A stretch of DNA of 39,053 nucleotides. Origin: Aureispira sp. Its GTDB lineage: Bacteria; Bacteroidota; Bacteroidia; Chitinophagales; Saprospiraceae. This document shows positions 15,967 to 24,238 of this stretch, piece by piece. Positions within the stretch are counted from its first letter, which is position 1. Each line of letters opens with the position of its first letter. A program made the translations under genes and the position numbers. The stretch is taken from NCBI GenBank assembly GCA_024222455.1, contig JAAEPD010000585.1, forward strand, positions 1 to 39,053. The letters are read 5' to 3'. The notes under the pieces were generated by a model. It ran no database searches, was not told where the DNA came from, and worked only from the letters and a program-made list of their open reading frames with translations.

Positions 15967-17115
15967 CTAGTCTAAAAGGGGAATAATTATCTGGATAGTT
16001 GTACCCTTATCCTTTAAGCTAGAAATTGTAAAAGAACCTCCAAGGAGTTTTGCTCGTTCTTGCATTCCTATTAATCCAAAATGTGTTTGGTTGCTTATAT
16101 CCATCTGCACATTACCTATTCCATTGTCTTTTATAGATAAGAGTAGTTGAGTAGGGCTGTATTTTAATTCTAAATGGAGCTGTGTAGCTTGAGCATGTTG
16201 CAAGCTATTGTTAATAGCCTCTTGAGCTATGCGATAGACACCCATTTCTAGACGTTTAGATAGTGGTTTATATTCTCCCAAAATAGAAAAATGGTTGTCC
16301 AAGTTAGACGGGGCTAAAAGTAGTTTTAGAGCAGTGGGCAACATGTTTTCTTGGAGAACTGTAGTCCGTAAATCTAAAACAGAGTTGCGAATTTCTGTTA
16401 AGTTGCTTTTTGCTAAGGTTGTTGTTGCGTTAAGGATTTTTTGCATTTGTTCCTTTGTATTAGTTTTGGGCAAAAGCAAATCTAGTGTTTCTAGTTTTAG
16501 TATAATAGCACTAAGTCCCTGTGCAACAGTGTCATGGATTTCTCTAGCTAAACGATTACGCTCTTCAACTATTCCGAGCTGTTTGCTTTGTTCAAAGAGC
16601 TGTGCTCTATGTATAGCCACACTGAGCATATCGGCAATGGTGTATAAGAGTTGCAACTGTTGGTTGTTTAGACGTTGAAGTTTGGGGCTAACGACATTAA
16701 AAATGCCAAAAACCTGTTCTTGATGTTGTAGAGGAACACTTGCATGATAGCGTAATTGGCTACTGCTTTTATTCAAATCTTTTAGTCGAGTACAAGTAAT
16801 TTCATTGATATTGATTGCTTTTGCTTTTTTGATCTTTTGAGAAAAGTAAACGTCTATACAATAGCAATTGCCTTGCAATAAACTAGGCTGCTCCATAAAA
16901 ATATTAGGCAGATTAAACGAAGCTGCTAGATAAGGAGTCTTAGTGTCTGTTGGGAGCATCCAGATCCAGCCTGTATCTAACTCTAAATGTTGAGCAGTAA
17001 GCTCTAAGGTCTGATTAAGGGCACTTTGCAATACAGTTGTTTTATTGAGTGTTTGGGCTATGGTATTAAGGATGTTGAGTTCCTTGTTGCGTTGTTTTAT
17101 ATTTTTGATGCTCAT
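15967..17115 (-). CDS. GAF-domain sensor histidine kinase of the NarX/DesK (HisKA_3) type
   Basis: 382 residues with no membrane segment, so a cytoplasmic sensor. The GAF domain (about 10-175) holds a cysteine pair in GNCYCIDVYF. The dimerisation and phospho-acceptor helix of the HisKA_3 family is EERNRLAREIHDTVAQGLSA, with His194. The ATPase domain has an N box in YRIAQEAINNSLQHAQ, a G1 box IKDNGIG and a G2-like GLIGMQERAKLLGG. Such kinases normally phosphorylate NarL/LuxR-type regulators. None is encoded beside it; the only NarL-type regulator in the window, at 27668-28324, has its own kinase. It is the first gene of a same-strand run with the META-like lipoproteins and diverges from the lipocalin-like gene at 17200. 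Confidence 0.92.
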   Translation of the reverse strand: MSIKNIKQRNKELNILNTIAQTLNKTTVLQSALNQTLELTAQHLELDTGWIWMLPTDTKTPYLAASFNLPNIFMEQPSLLQGNCYCIDVYFSQKIKKAKAININEITCTRLKDLNKSSSQLRYHASVPLQHQEQVFGIFNVVSPKLQRLNNQQLQLLYTIADMLSVAIHRAQLFEQSKQLGIVEERNRLAREIHDTVAQGLSAIILKLETLDLLLPKTNTKEQMQKILNATTTLAKSNLTEIRNSVLDLRTTVLQENMLPTALKLLLAPSNLDNHFSILGEYKPLSKRLEMGVYRIAQEAINNSLQHAQATQLHLELKYSPTQLLLSIKDNGIGNVQMDISNQTHFGLIGMQERAKLLGGSFTISSLKDKGTTIQIIIPLLD

Positions 17116-17199
17116 AGCTTAAGGTTAGTGACTATTATTGTTCTATAGAGTCTAGTAATTGAGTATATTGTAAAAAAGTTTAATAAACTTATAGGAATT

Positions 17200-18150
17200 A
17201 TGAATTATAAGATAATAATATTTGGACTACTTATTACTGTTTTGAGTATAGGATGTGGAACAAAGAAGAAACTTATTGGTAGTTGGAAGGTGGTGCAGCC
17301 AGAAGGAATGAAGAATGCCGAAATGGTTATTCAGAAAGATGGAATACTAGAACTGAGAACGACTAAAAGTACTATACTGCGAAATTGGATATATGACAAA
17401 AGCGAAAAGGCTTTGATTATATCTGAAGAAAATGGTAGAAAAGTCGATGCTTTGAAGGTGAATGTAATAGACCCTATTCATTTGAGTTTGCTAGGCGAAA
17501 AGGAACAGTTTGAGTTGGTTCGATTGCTGAAAGTGAAATCATTAACTTATCATGATGTATATAAAAGATTGGTTGGGAAATGGGAAATTAGTGCAGTAGA
17601 TGGTAAAAAACTGGAAGGAGAGGAGATAGATTTGACAATAACCTTGTTTGCTAATGGAACTGTAGAAGAAGTAGAGAATGATCGAAAACGTATTGGGAAT
17701 TGGTCTTTAAGTGATGATGCTAAACACATAACCTTATCAGGTGGAGGACAGACAGAAACAATGTCTATTTTGTTGATGAGCAAAAAAGGATTAGATCTTA
17801 CAGACAAACACAATACTTATTCTTTTGAGATGATAGCCAAGGCACCTAGCCGAAAAACAAACCTGAAAATAGAACGTAAATTGATAGGAGAGTGGGCTGT
17901 GATAAAGGTTGGTGACGAGTCTATAGAGAAGGGAGGCGTAGTGATGTCTCTTAATGCAAATGGAACTGTTAAGACATTTGAAAATGGACAAGTAGAAAGG
18001 ACTGGAAAATGGAGCATTAGTGGCGATGGGAAATACCTTATACTAGTGGATTCGAATGGAGAGGAGCAGTTCCCTATTGAGTCTATTAGCAAAAAGTCGT
18101 TTAAGATTAAAGATAATTTTAAAACAATTGTATTAGAAAGACAACAATAA
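17200..18150 (+). CDS. Lipoprotein with three lipocalin-like domains
   Basis: 316 residues with a lipoprotein signal (LSIGC, Cys19). Three tandem domains of about 95-100 residues each begin with a Gly-x-Trp motif: KKLIGSWKVV (about 24), KRLVGKWEIS (about 121) and RKLIGEWAVI (about 226). Each goes on with strands such as FANGTVEEVEN / LNANGTVKTFEN and a second Trp strand (IGNWSLSDD, TGKWSISGD). This is the pattern of lipocalin-like domains of the DUF4488/DUF5004 kind that bind unknown ligands in Bacteroidota envelopes. The next gene is a paralogue six bases downstream, so they form an operon. The function is unknown. Confidence 0.85.
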   Translation: MNYKIIIFGLLITVLSIGCGTKKKLIGSWKVVQPEGMKNAEMVIQKDGILELRTTKSTILRNWIYDKSEKALIISEENGRKVDALKVNVIDPIHLSLLGEKEQFELVRLLKVKSLTYHDVYKRLVGKWEISAVDGKKLEGEEIDLTITLFANGTVEEVENDRKRIGNWSLSDDAKHITLSGGGQTETMSILLMSKKGLDLTDKHNTYSFEMIAKAPSRKTNLKIERKLIGEWAVIKVGDESIEKGGVVMSLNANGTVKTFENGQVERTGKWSISGDGKYLILVDSNGEEQFPIESISKKSFKIKDNFKTIVLERQQ

Positions 18151-18156
18151 ATAAAG

Positions 18157-19089
18157 ATGAAACATAGGATCGGAGGATTGTTTTTAATTTTAGGATTTTT
18201 ATCTAGTTGTAATCCTAAACTGAAACTTGTGGGGACTTGGAATATAGTGGGGGGTAGTCCTTTTATGGCAAAGGCAATGACTTTGACAAAGGAGGGGGCG
18301 CTGAAAATGACAATTGGCGAACGAGAATTTGAAGAACGATGGATTTATGATGAGGACTTGAATGTATTTGTGATTTTAGGCAAAGACTTTGGAAGAGATG
18401 CTACAAAAGCATCCGCCTACAAAGTAACATGGGAAAATTCTAAGCGAGCTAACTTTTCAAATGGTAGTGAAACATTTGAACTGAGTAGAGAAAAGGAGCT
18501 GACATTGGATAAAACGGCTCTGAATACTTTGTTAGTTGGTCGTTGGCAATTAAAATCATTAAATGGGATAGATCATTCTGCTGAAACAGGAGGTTATCAG
18601 TTCAAAATGAAATTGAAGGCTGATGGTATTTTGGAAAAGGTGGAGGCAGGGGAACTCCAAAAGGGGAAGTGGTCACTTAGTGAAGATAATAAAGAGTTGA
18701 CCTTGAGCGATAATCGAAGTGGAGATGAACTTATGCAATTAGCTCTAAAAGACAAAAAAACGATTAGTCTGACTTCTAAAAGGGGACATGTCTTTGTTTT
18801 CGAAAAACTGATAAAAGGGAAGGATGGCCAAAAGTTAGAAAAAAGCTTAGTTGGAAAGTGGAAGAATGAAACTAATGGATTACTTGTATTTGATGCGAAA
18901 GGTGGAGTAGAAATGTTTGAAAATGATATATTAGATAAGACTTTTAGGTGGGAAGTTGATGCTGATGGCGATTTTTTGATGCTGAGCCCAAAAGAAGGAC
19001 CACCTATTTATATGCCATTCAATATTGTTAATAAAAACACACTAAATCTTATAGATCTTCAGGTCTTGACATATACAAGACAAGAATAA
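18157..19089 (+). CDS. Lipoprotein with three lipocalin-like domains, paralogue
   Basis: 310 residues with a lipoprotein signal (FLSSC, Cys18). It repeats the plan of the gene before it: LKLVGTWNIV, NTLLVGRWQLKSLNG and KSLVGKWKNETNG open three domains, and KGKWSLSEDNKELTLSDN matches the Trp strand of the neighbour. The gap to the upstream gene is six bases, so the two are co-transcribed and came from a tandem duplication followed by much divergence. A weak hairpin and a new promoter follow before the next gene. Confidence 0.85.
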   Translation: MKHRIGGLFLILGFLSSCNPKLKLVGTWNIVGGSPFMAKAMTLTKEGALKMTIGEREFEERWIYDEDLNVFVILGKDFGRDATKASAYKVTWENSKRANFSNGSETFELSREKELTLDKTALNTLLVGRWQLKSLNGIDHSAETGGYQFKMKLKADGILEKVEAGELQKGKWSLSEDNKELTLSDNRSGDELMQLALKDKKTISLTSKRGHVFVFEKLIKGKDGQKLEKSLVGKWKNETNGLLVFDAKGGVEMFENDILDKTFRWEVDADGDFLMLSPKEGPPIYMPFNIVNKNTLNLIDLQVLTYTRQE

Positions 19090-19104
19090 GGAGAGTTCAA
19101 AATC

Positions 19105-19132
19105 AGTAGTTTATCTACTTTTAATATTTTTT
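19105..19132 (+). terminator. Weak hairpin with T-rich tail after the lipocalin-like operon
   Basis: A 5-bp stem AGTAG / CTACT (19105-19109 with 19115-19119), then TTTAATATTTTTT. The stem is short, so termination is only likely. Its position between the operon end and a new promoter supports the call. Confidence 0.4.
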
Positions 19133-19134
19133 AG

Positions 19135-19165
19135 TTGGGGATATAGGTACAAATTTGTATTTTTG
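19135..19165 (+). promoter_or_regulatory. Bacteroidota-type promoter of the TPR gene
   Basis: TTG (19135-19137), 20 bases, then a perfect -7 box TATTTTTG (19158-19165). Transcription would start near 19172 and the ATG is at 19199. The promoter overlaps the alternative TTG start codon at 19163, which rules that start out. Confidence 0.68.
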
Positions 19166-19198
19166 TACTCAATTTTTTCAACACCAAATCCCAAATTC

Positions 19199-19963
19199 AT
19201 GATGCGTACTATATTGTGCCTATTTTTGTTAAGTAGTTTTGTAACAACAGTATCTTTTGCTCAAGAAACTGAATTTCAGAAGACTTATGAGCAGGGCAAA
19301 GCTGTATTGGCAAAAAAAGATTATGGACAAGCTATTCAACATTTTACAAAAGCTTCAGAAATAGAGCCTAAAAACCCAGAAGCTTATCTTAAACTAATAG
19401 AAGCTGCTATTGGCAAAAAAGATTTAGCTGTGTATAAAAGAGCTTTGACTGGCTTAGAAACTATAAAATATACTAAGTTAGATGCTGCTGTTTATTTGGC
19501 TTATGGAAACATTGCAAAGAAACAAAAGCAGTATAAAAACTCTTTGGATGTAATAGATAAAGGCATGCAGAGTTTTCCAGAAAATGTAGATTTATTGATT
19601 ATGTCAGCTTCTATCTATAAGAAATTGAATAACAATGATGAGGCTATTCGCAAGTTGAGCAAGGCTAAAGGGTTATCTCCCAATAATGTGGTAGTTTTAG
19701 CTGATTTAGGTGAGTTGTATCTGCAAGAGAATAAGAATCGTTCACAAGAGCTGTTTGAGCAGGTTGTCAAACTAGATCCTAATCATGATTTAGCATTATC
19801 TGCTTTAGGAATGTTGTACTTGCGTAAGTATAATATAGAAACAACAAACAATGATGCGCTAAAGAAAGCAGTAAGCTACTATGAGCGTTATGCTAAAAGA
19901 CATCCTAATGATAATAATGTAACTAAGATTTTAGAAAATCTTTATGTGTTGATGGAGAAGTAA
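19199..19963 (+). CDS. Exported TPR-repeat protein
   Basis: 254 residues from the ATG at 19199. A Sec signal peptide (about 1-22, ending SFAQ) precedes a run of TPR helices: KTYEQGKAVLAKKDYGQAIQ, HFTKASEIEPKNPEAYLKLI, KSLDVIDKGMQSFPENVDLL, EAIRKLSKAKGLSPNNVVVL and ELFEQVVKLDPNHDLALSAL. TPRs mediate protein contacts. With no other domain, the partner cannot be named; it acts in the periplasm. The alternative start TTG 19163 would put 12 residues before the signal peptide and lies inside the promoter. The gene is transcribed on its own and ends at a strong two-way terminator shared with the sigma factor gene. Confidence 0.85.
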   Translation: MMRTILCLFLLSSFVTTVSFAQETEFQKTYEQGKAVLAKKDYGQAIQHFTKASEIEPKNPEAYLKLIEAAIGKKDLAVYKRALTGLETIKYTKLDAAVYLAYGNIAKKQKQYKNSLDVIDKGMQSFPENVDLLIMSASIYKKLNNNDEAIRKLSKAKGLSPNNVVVLADLGELYLQENKNRSQELFEQVVKLDPNHDLALSALGMLYLRKYNIETTNNDALKKAVSYYERYAKRHPNDNNVTKILENLYVLMEK

Positions 19964-19990
19964 GATTCATAACCGCACATTACAATAAAT

Positions 19991-20029
19991 AAAAATGCGT
20001 CAATCTCATATGGAGATTGACGCATTTTT
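19991..20029. terminator. Two-way intrinsic terminator
   Basis: A perfect 17-bp stem (19991-20007 with 20013-20029) encloses ATATG. The arms start with A5 and end with T5-T6, so it can stop both the TPR gene and the convergent sigma factor gene. Confidence 0.88.
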
Positions 20030-20052
20030 TATACTAGAAAAATTACTAAGAT

Positions 20053-20925
20053 CTATCTACCCAAATAAGCTTTTAATAACTTACTCTTAGAAGAAGATGT
20101 ACGTAATTTATTGATTGCTTTGTCCTTGATTTGACGAACACGCTCACGTGTCAAACCAAATTTTTCGCCAATATCTTCTAAAGACATTGGGTGCTCATAA
20201 CCAATACCAAAGTAAAGTTTGATAACATCACGCTGACGATCAGTCAAAGAACATAGAGAACGCTCAATTTCGTTGCGCAAAGACTCTAAGTATTCTAATT
20301 GTGAATCGGTATGAGGTGTATTTTTGTTTTCTAATACATCTAGTAAGGAGTTGTCTTCACCTTCTACAAAGGGAGCATCCATGGACACGTGTCTTGCTGC
20401 TACTCCAAGCGTAGTTTCTACCTCATCTGCTGCAATCTCGAGCATTTCAGCAAGCTCATCAGCAGATGGCTCTCTTTCGTATTCTTGCTCTAATTTAGAG
20501 AATGCTTTGTTAATCTTGTTTAGAGAACCTACCTTGTTAAGAGGCAAACGAACAATACGTGATTGCTCAGCCAATGCTTGCAAAATAGATTGACGAATCC
20601 ACCATACAGCATAAGAAATAAATTTAAAACCTCTAGTTTCATCAAAACGTTGAGCAGCCTTTATTAAACCCAGATTTCCTTCGTTGATCAAATCACTCAA
20701 AGAAAGGCCTTGGTTTTGGTATTGCTTAGCTACAGACACCACAAAACGTAAGTTAGCTTTGGTTAGTTTCTCTAAAGCCACTTGGTCACCCTGTTTTATG
20801 CGTTTTGCTAGATCTACTTCTTCTTCGGGAGTCAATAGGTCGACCTTCCCAATTTCTTGAAGATATTTTTCTAGTGATTGGCTTTCACGGTTGGTAATGG
20901 ATTTAGTTATCTTTAGTTGTCTCAT
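20053..20925 (-). CDS. rpoD: Primary sigma-70 factor of RNA polymerase (Bacteroidota type)
   Basis: 290 residues, the short form of the primary sigma factor found in Bacteroidota, which lacks region 1.1. Region 1.2 is [20 protein letters not shown], region 2 includes [20 protein letters not shown] and [18 protein letters not shown] (promoter melting and -7 box), region 3 follows to about 215, and region 4 has [20 protein letters not shown] (helix-turn-helix for the -33 box). The opening [20 protein letters not shown] is the usual one in the phylum. The gene has its own consensus promoter at 20993-21023 and a terminator at 19991-20029. It is the sigma factor expected to read the TTG-N20-TAnnTTTG promoters in this window. 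Confidence 0.96.
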   Translation of the reverse strand: MRQLKITKSITNRESQSLEKYLQEIGKVDLLTPEEEVDLAKRIKQGDQVALEKLTKANLRFVVSVAKQYQNQGLSLSDLINEGNLGLIKAAQRFDETRGFKFISYAVWWIRQSILQALAEQSRIVRLPLNKVGSLNKINKAFSKLEQEYEREPSADELAEMLEIAADEVETTLGVAARHVSMDAPFVEGEDNSLLDVLENKNTPHTDSQLEYLESLRNEIERSLCSLTDRQRDVIKLYFGIGYEHPMSLEDIGEKFGLTRERVRQIKDKAINKLRTSSSKSKLLKAYLGR

Positions 20926-20992
20926 AAAGCGAAATTAAATTTAAAAAATGGACTTCTCATGTTTTCTAATTAATGCGTAGGTAGGCATCTTG

Positions 20993-21023
20993 CAAAAGTA
21001 CGCCATTTTGGGGAATTAAACAA
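20993..21023 (-). promoter_or_regulatory. Bacteroidota-type promoter of rpoD
   Basis: On the minus strand TTG (21023-21021), 20 bases, then a perfect -7 box TACTTTTG (21000-20993). Transcription would start near 20986, giving a leader of about 60 bases before the ATG at 20925. Confidence 0.68.
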
Positions 21024-21126
21024 GTGACCCATGTGTATATAGACGTTTGTTATTTTATAATAGTAACAATAAATAATGTTTAAGGTTCCAGTATTAGTAA
21101 ATATTTAACTGATAATCAATTAAATG

Positions 21127-21162
21127 AAAAAGGCTGTTCAATGTTTCATGAACAGCCTTTTT
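21127..21162 (-). terminator. Intrinsic terminator of the M19-like gene
   Basis: A 14-bp stem AAAAAGGCTGTTCA / TGAACAGCCTTTTT (21127-21140 with 21149-21162) around eight bases. It lies 23 bases after the stop codon of the minus-strand gene at 21186, and TTTTTCATTT follows on that strand. Confidence 0.8.
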
Positions 21163-21185
21163 TTTATTTTTATAGAAAAATATAT

Positions 21186-22793
21186 TTATTTTATTTTAGG
21201 CAAGTGTTTTTTGACAAAGCTAAGTGCATTTTTATACATGATTTTGTCTACAATTTCCTGTGGAGTATAATCATACATCAAATCCTTAATATCTTTAGCA
21301 TCAAAGGTACCTTCTATATCTCTAGGATTGCGGAAATACAACAACAAATCTTTATATAGCTGGTACATATCAGAAGATTGGTTGTACATTTCTAAGTGTC
21401 GAGCATGAGTATCAAACTGAGACCCAATACTGATAATATCCCAAGCTTCTATAGAATAACAGTTCTTAATGATCTTACAAACATTAGAGACAATAGCATC
21501 TACCGCAACTCTTCTTCTGTTGGCAGAACCCGCCACTGTAGCATTATAACGAGTTTGAAACGATTTTCCCATCAGTTTATCACGCTCCAAAGATATTCCA
21601 ATAAGGCCGTTTGATCTTAGCACCTCTAATACATCTTCCTTACAAAGGTTAGCATGACGGTGATTGAGCATGGCATTAGAATTCTTAAGCTTAGCATCTT
21701 CATTGCTATAGTTTTTATCTTTTTTGCTCAAACCACTGATCCCTACATTGGTAGCTAAAATAGGAATTGTATCTTTTTCAAAACGACGATCTCTGATATG
21801 TTTATAGTACCATTCTCTTGCTTTTAGACTAATTCCTCCTACATCTACAAGTATTCTGCGACCACCTTTTCTAGTTAGTAAACGTTCTACTACAGCTTTA
21901 CCCAAGTCAGAAAAATCTTCACCAATATTATCTTGACGTTTGAATGCATCTTCCTCCGATAGTGAAAACTGAGCAACCTTACCACAGATACCATCTTGGA
22001 AAAAGTTGCCAAAGCTAATGGAGAAGATAGGGACTTTTAAGTACTCTTTAGTCTTGAGTCGTAGAGGTTTCGCCCCTTTCAAAATATCAATATTTCCCAT
22101 TACAGTATTTCGATACTCGTTAGTTCTGTATTGTGCCTGTTCTATGAATAGAAAGTTTCCTAGAGTATGTCCTCCTGCTATACTTAACAACCAACCTATT
22201 TCCAAAGGGTTGTTCATTACAGAATCTATATCCGATGGTTTTTTAATGATTTTGCAACTATAAGAACGTGGACCTACATGATATTTATACTGAAGTTCAT
22301 CTTGTATATACTCTATATTTTCAATTATTATCTTAAAATAATTAACATTAGAAAGTATAAAACTTTCTTCTTTATAAGACATTCCTGTTAGGCAGCCAAA
22401 AGTCTTAGATCTACTTCCTGAGCTAAGGAACTCACTTTGGAAAAACTGTCGTTCGGTAGGAGCTATAATTTGGTTAGAAATTTTGACATTCCCTTTTACC
22501 AAACTATACATATGACTTTGGGAGCGCTTGCTTACTCCCTCAAATGCTGATGTTAGTTCTGTAGGAATCTCTGCAGTATTGAAAGCACAATTGTTTTCAA
22601 TACGCTCCCACATGCTATAGCGCTCTACTTTTCTAGATTTGAATGCTTTTTGAGAAGAAGCGACAAACATATCTATACAAATAGGCTTAACAGGTTTCTT
22701 TTTTGTTTGACCTTGAGCTATATATACAACAGCTATACTCCAAAAAACAGATAACCCGAGTATCTTTTTTATCATAACAATAATACTTTTCAT
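21186..22793 (-). CDS. Exported protein resembling membrane dipeptidase (peptidase M19), probably catalytically dead
   Basis: 535 residues with a Sec signal peptide (ending about residue 29, IAQGQT). The start may be ATG 22793 or the Met seven residues in. I recognise the frame of the M19 (renal dipeptidase) fold as it occurs in long Bacteroidota members: an opening with CIDMF (39-43), FEGVSKRSQSHMYSLVKGNV, WLLSIAGGHTLGNF (202-214), GGRRILVDVGGISLKAREWY (310-329), IPILATNVG (343-351), EVLRSNGLIGISLERD and IGSQFDTHARHLEMYNQSSD (456-475). M19 zinc ligands are expected in HxD, E-GGH, D-SH and SH-N motifs at these places. Here they read IDM, A-GGH, V-GG and ATN, and GSDFDG reads GSQFDT. The protein may bind a ligand without cutting it. 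The family call is from recall, without a search. Confidence 0.6.
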   Translation of the reverse strand: MKSIIVMIKKILGLSVFWSIAVVYIAQGQTKKKPVKPICIDMFVASSQKAFKSRKVERYSMWERIENNCAFNTAEIPTELTSAFEGVSKRSQSHMYSLVKGNVKISNQIIAPTERQFFQSEFLSSGSRSKTFGCLTGMSYKEESFILSNVNYFKIIIENIEYIQDELQYKYHVGPRSYSCKIIKKPSDIDSVMNNPLEIGWLLSIAGGHTLGNFLFIEQAQYRTNEYRNTVMGNIDILKGAKPLRLKTKEYLKVPIFSISFGNFFQDGICGKVAQFSLSEEDAFKRQDNIGEDFSDLGKAVVERLLTRKGGRRILVDVGGISLKAREWYYKHIRDRRFEKDTIPILATNVGISGLSKKDKNYSNEDAKLKNSNAMLNHRHANLCKEDVLEVLRSNGLIGISLERDKLMGKSFQTRYNATVAGSANRRRVAVDAIVSNVCKIIKNCYSIEAWDIISIGSQFDTHARHLEMYNQSSDMYQLYKDLLLYFRNPRDIEGTFDAKDIKDLMYDYTPQEIVDKIMYKNALSFVKKHLPKIK

Positions 22794-22943
22794 TGAAAAC
22801 TAACCTAAGCATTTCTATTACTTTATGCACAGTTCAAATCCCACTAAAGGTAAACTATTAGCAGCTTGAGTTAGTTTAAGTTTTGGCTGTTAAATTTTTA
22901 TAAAAATCCTTAATTAGAACTAGACCACAAAATCTTAATTAGA

Positions 22944-24155
22944 TTAAATGAAAGAAATAATTAAAAATAATAAAACACATAATATAAAACCAATTAAGAA
23001 AATTGCGTAAGAATATCTTAATAGACTATATTTTGTATCTAGAACTTTTCCTAGGTGGTAAATATCACGCACCATATTTCCATAAAGCAACTCTCCATCA
23101 TTAAGCACCTCTTGCATTGTTTCTTCATAAACATCAAGAGGGAGTTTAGCAAAGTTTCCAAAAAATCCAATATTCTTTTTTAGCTCTTCTTGTGCAACGC
23201 TGTTAGGGAATCCTTTATTGTGTTTTGTTATAGAAGGCATCACCGAAAATACTGCCAAAATTAGCGAACTTAAGGAAGTTACTACAAAAAATACAATTGG
23301 GACTAAATAATCAGAAGCACGCAGTTCTACAAAAGAATCGCTACCCAAAGAGAATACAGCAACGATAAGCGTAATGACAATAGAGTTGATACTAATGACC
23401 ATATTTGCTTTGCTATCAGCAATAGAACTAAGGTTGATCTGATTTCGGTAGACTGTTCTAAAAAACGATTGAACACCTCTGGTTGGGCTGTCGTTGCTCT
23501 CTATACTTTCATAATTAGAGATAGTTTCTTTTATTGTAGGAGCTGTTGGGGATTGTTTCTTTTTAGCTTTTTTTAGAATATCTTTTTGCTTAAGCAAATT
23601 TGCGGACACAATTGGCCTGAAATTGATATGAGCATAGGTAGAGTGAAACTGGACATTGGATAAGAATTTGAACTGAAGCTTTTCCCACTCTATTTTTTTA
23701 TAGGTTTTGCCAAGCTGTTTTTCCCATTCTAGGCGGAGTAAAGGTCCTCTCTTGAAAAAATTAGAGGTGACACCAAAACCTAAATCTGCATCTTTGAGCA
23801 TTGATTCCAGTAGGGTAGTCGGTCTTTCTGACAGTTTAGTAGCGGCAATACAGCCTACAATTTTTTCTAATTGCTCTACAGGATAATTTATAGCCTTGAA
23901 ATAATCTTGGGCAAGCTCTATACTTTTAGCTTCATGTTCATGATATGTATAAAGGTAACCAACATCATGGAACCATGCAGAAAGCACTAGAATCTCTGTA
24001 TCTACAGGATTAAGAGGCTCAGCTAAAGCCATTTTTTTTACAGTATCTACAACCTCTACAGTGTGGTTATAGCTGTGAAAAAAGAGCTTAGAAGCATCTT
24101 CTTTACAAAAAAGTTCTGCAATATGTTTTTGTACATTAGATTCTATTGTAGTCAA
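22944..24155 (-). CDS. HD-domain phosphohydrolase fused to a PycTM-like (DUF5706) membrane module
   Basis: 403 residues. Residues 25-190 form an HD domain with H31 (NHTVEVVD), the HD pair H63-D64 (WFHDVGYLYT) and D122 (MLKDADLGFG), so metal-dependent hydrolysis of a phosphate ester is plausible. A charged linker (190-225) leads to FFRTVYRNQINLSSIADSKA, then membrane segments at about 251-270, 284-306 and 381-402. This second half resembles DUF5706, the PycTM effector module known from Pycsar anti-phage systems. No nucleotide cyclase is seen beside it. The start codon must be TTG (24155): a stop lies just upstream in frame, and the first ATG would cut the HD domain. A near-consensus box TATCTTTA (24191-24184) fits that start. 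It follows an OmpA protein and a coiled-coil protein on the same strand, 83 bases apart. Confidence 0.85.
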   Translation of the reverse strand: MTTIESNVQKHIAELFCKEDASKLFFHSYNHTVEVVDTVKKMALAEPLNPVDTEILVLSAWFHDVGYLYTYHEHEAKSIELAQDYFKAINYPVEQLEKIVGCIAATKLSERPTTLLESMLKDADLGFGVTSNFFKRGPLLRLEWEKQLGKTYKKIEWEKLQFKFLSNVQFHSTYAHINFRPIVSANLLKQKDILKKAKKKQSPTAPTIKETISNYESIESNDSPTRGVQSFFRTVYRNQINLSSIADSKANMVISINSIVITLIVAVFSLGSDSFVELRASDYLVPIVFFVVTSLSSLILAVFSVMPSITKHNKGFPNSVAQEELKKNIGFFGNFAKLPLDVYEETMQEVLNDGELLYGNMVRDIYHLGKVLDTKYSLLRYSYAIFLIGFILCVLLFLIISFI

Positions 24156-24238
24156 GGTCGTTTCAGGGCTAGTTAGTTAACATTAAAGATATATCCAAAA
24201 AAAATTATCCATGAAGTAAAAAATGAAGGTCAAAGTTA

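Noticed and set aside
16295-16678. 127-codon open frame on the plus strand
   Set aside because: It lies wholly inside the GAF histidine kinase gene, has no family likeness and no promoter.
22832-22842. GTTCAAATCCC, resembling a tRNA T loop, in the gap between the M19-like and HD genes
   Set aside because: No matching D arm, anticodon arm or acceptor stem can be drawn around it.
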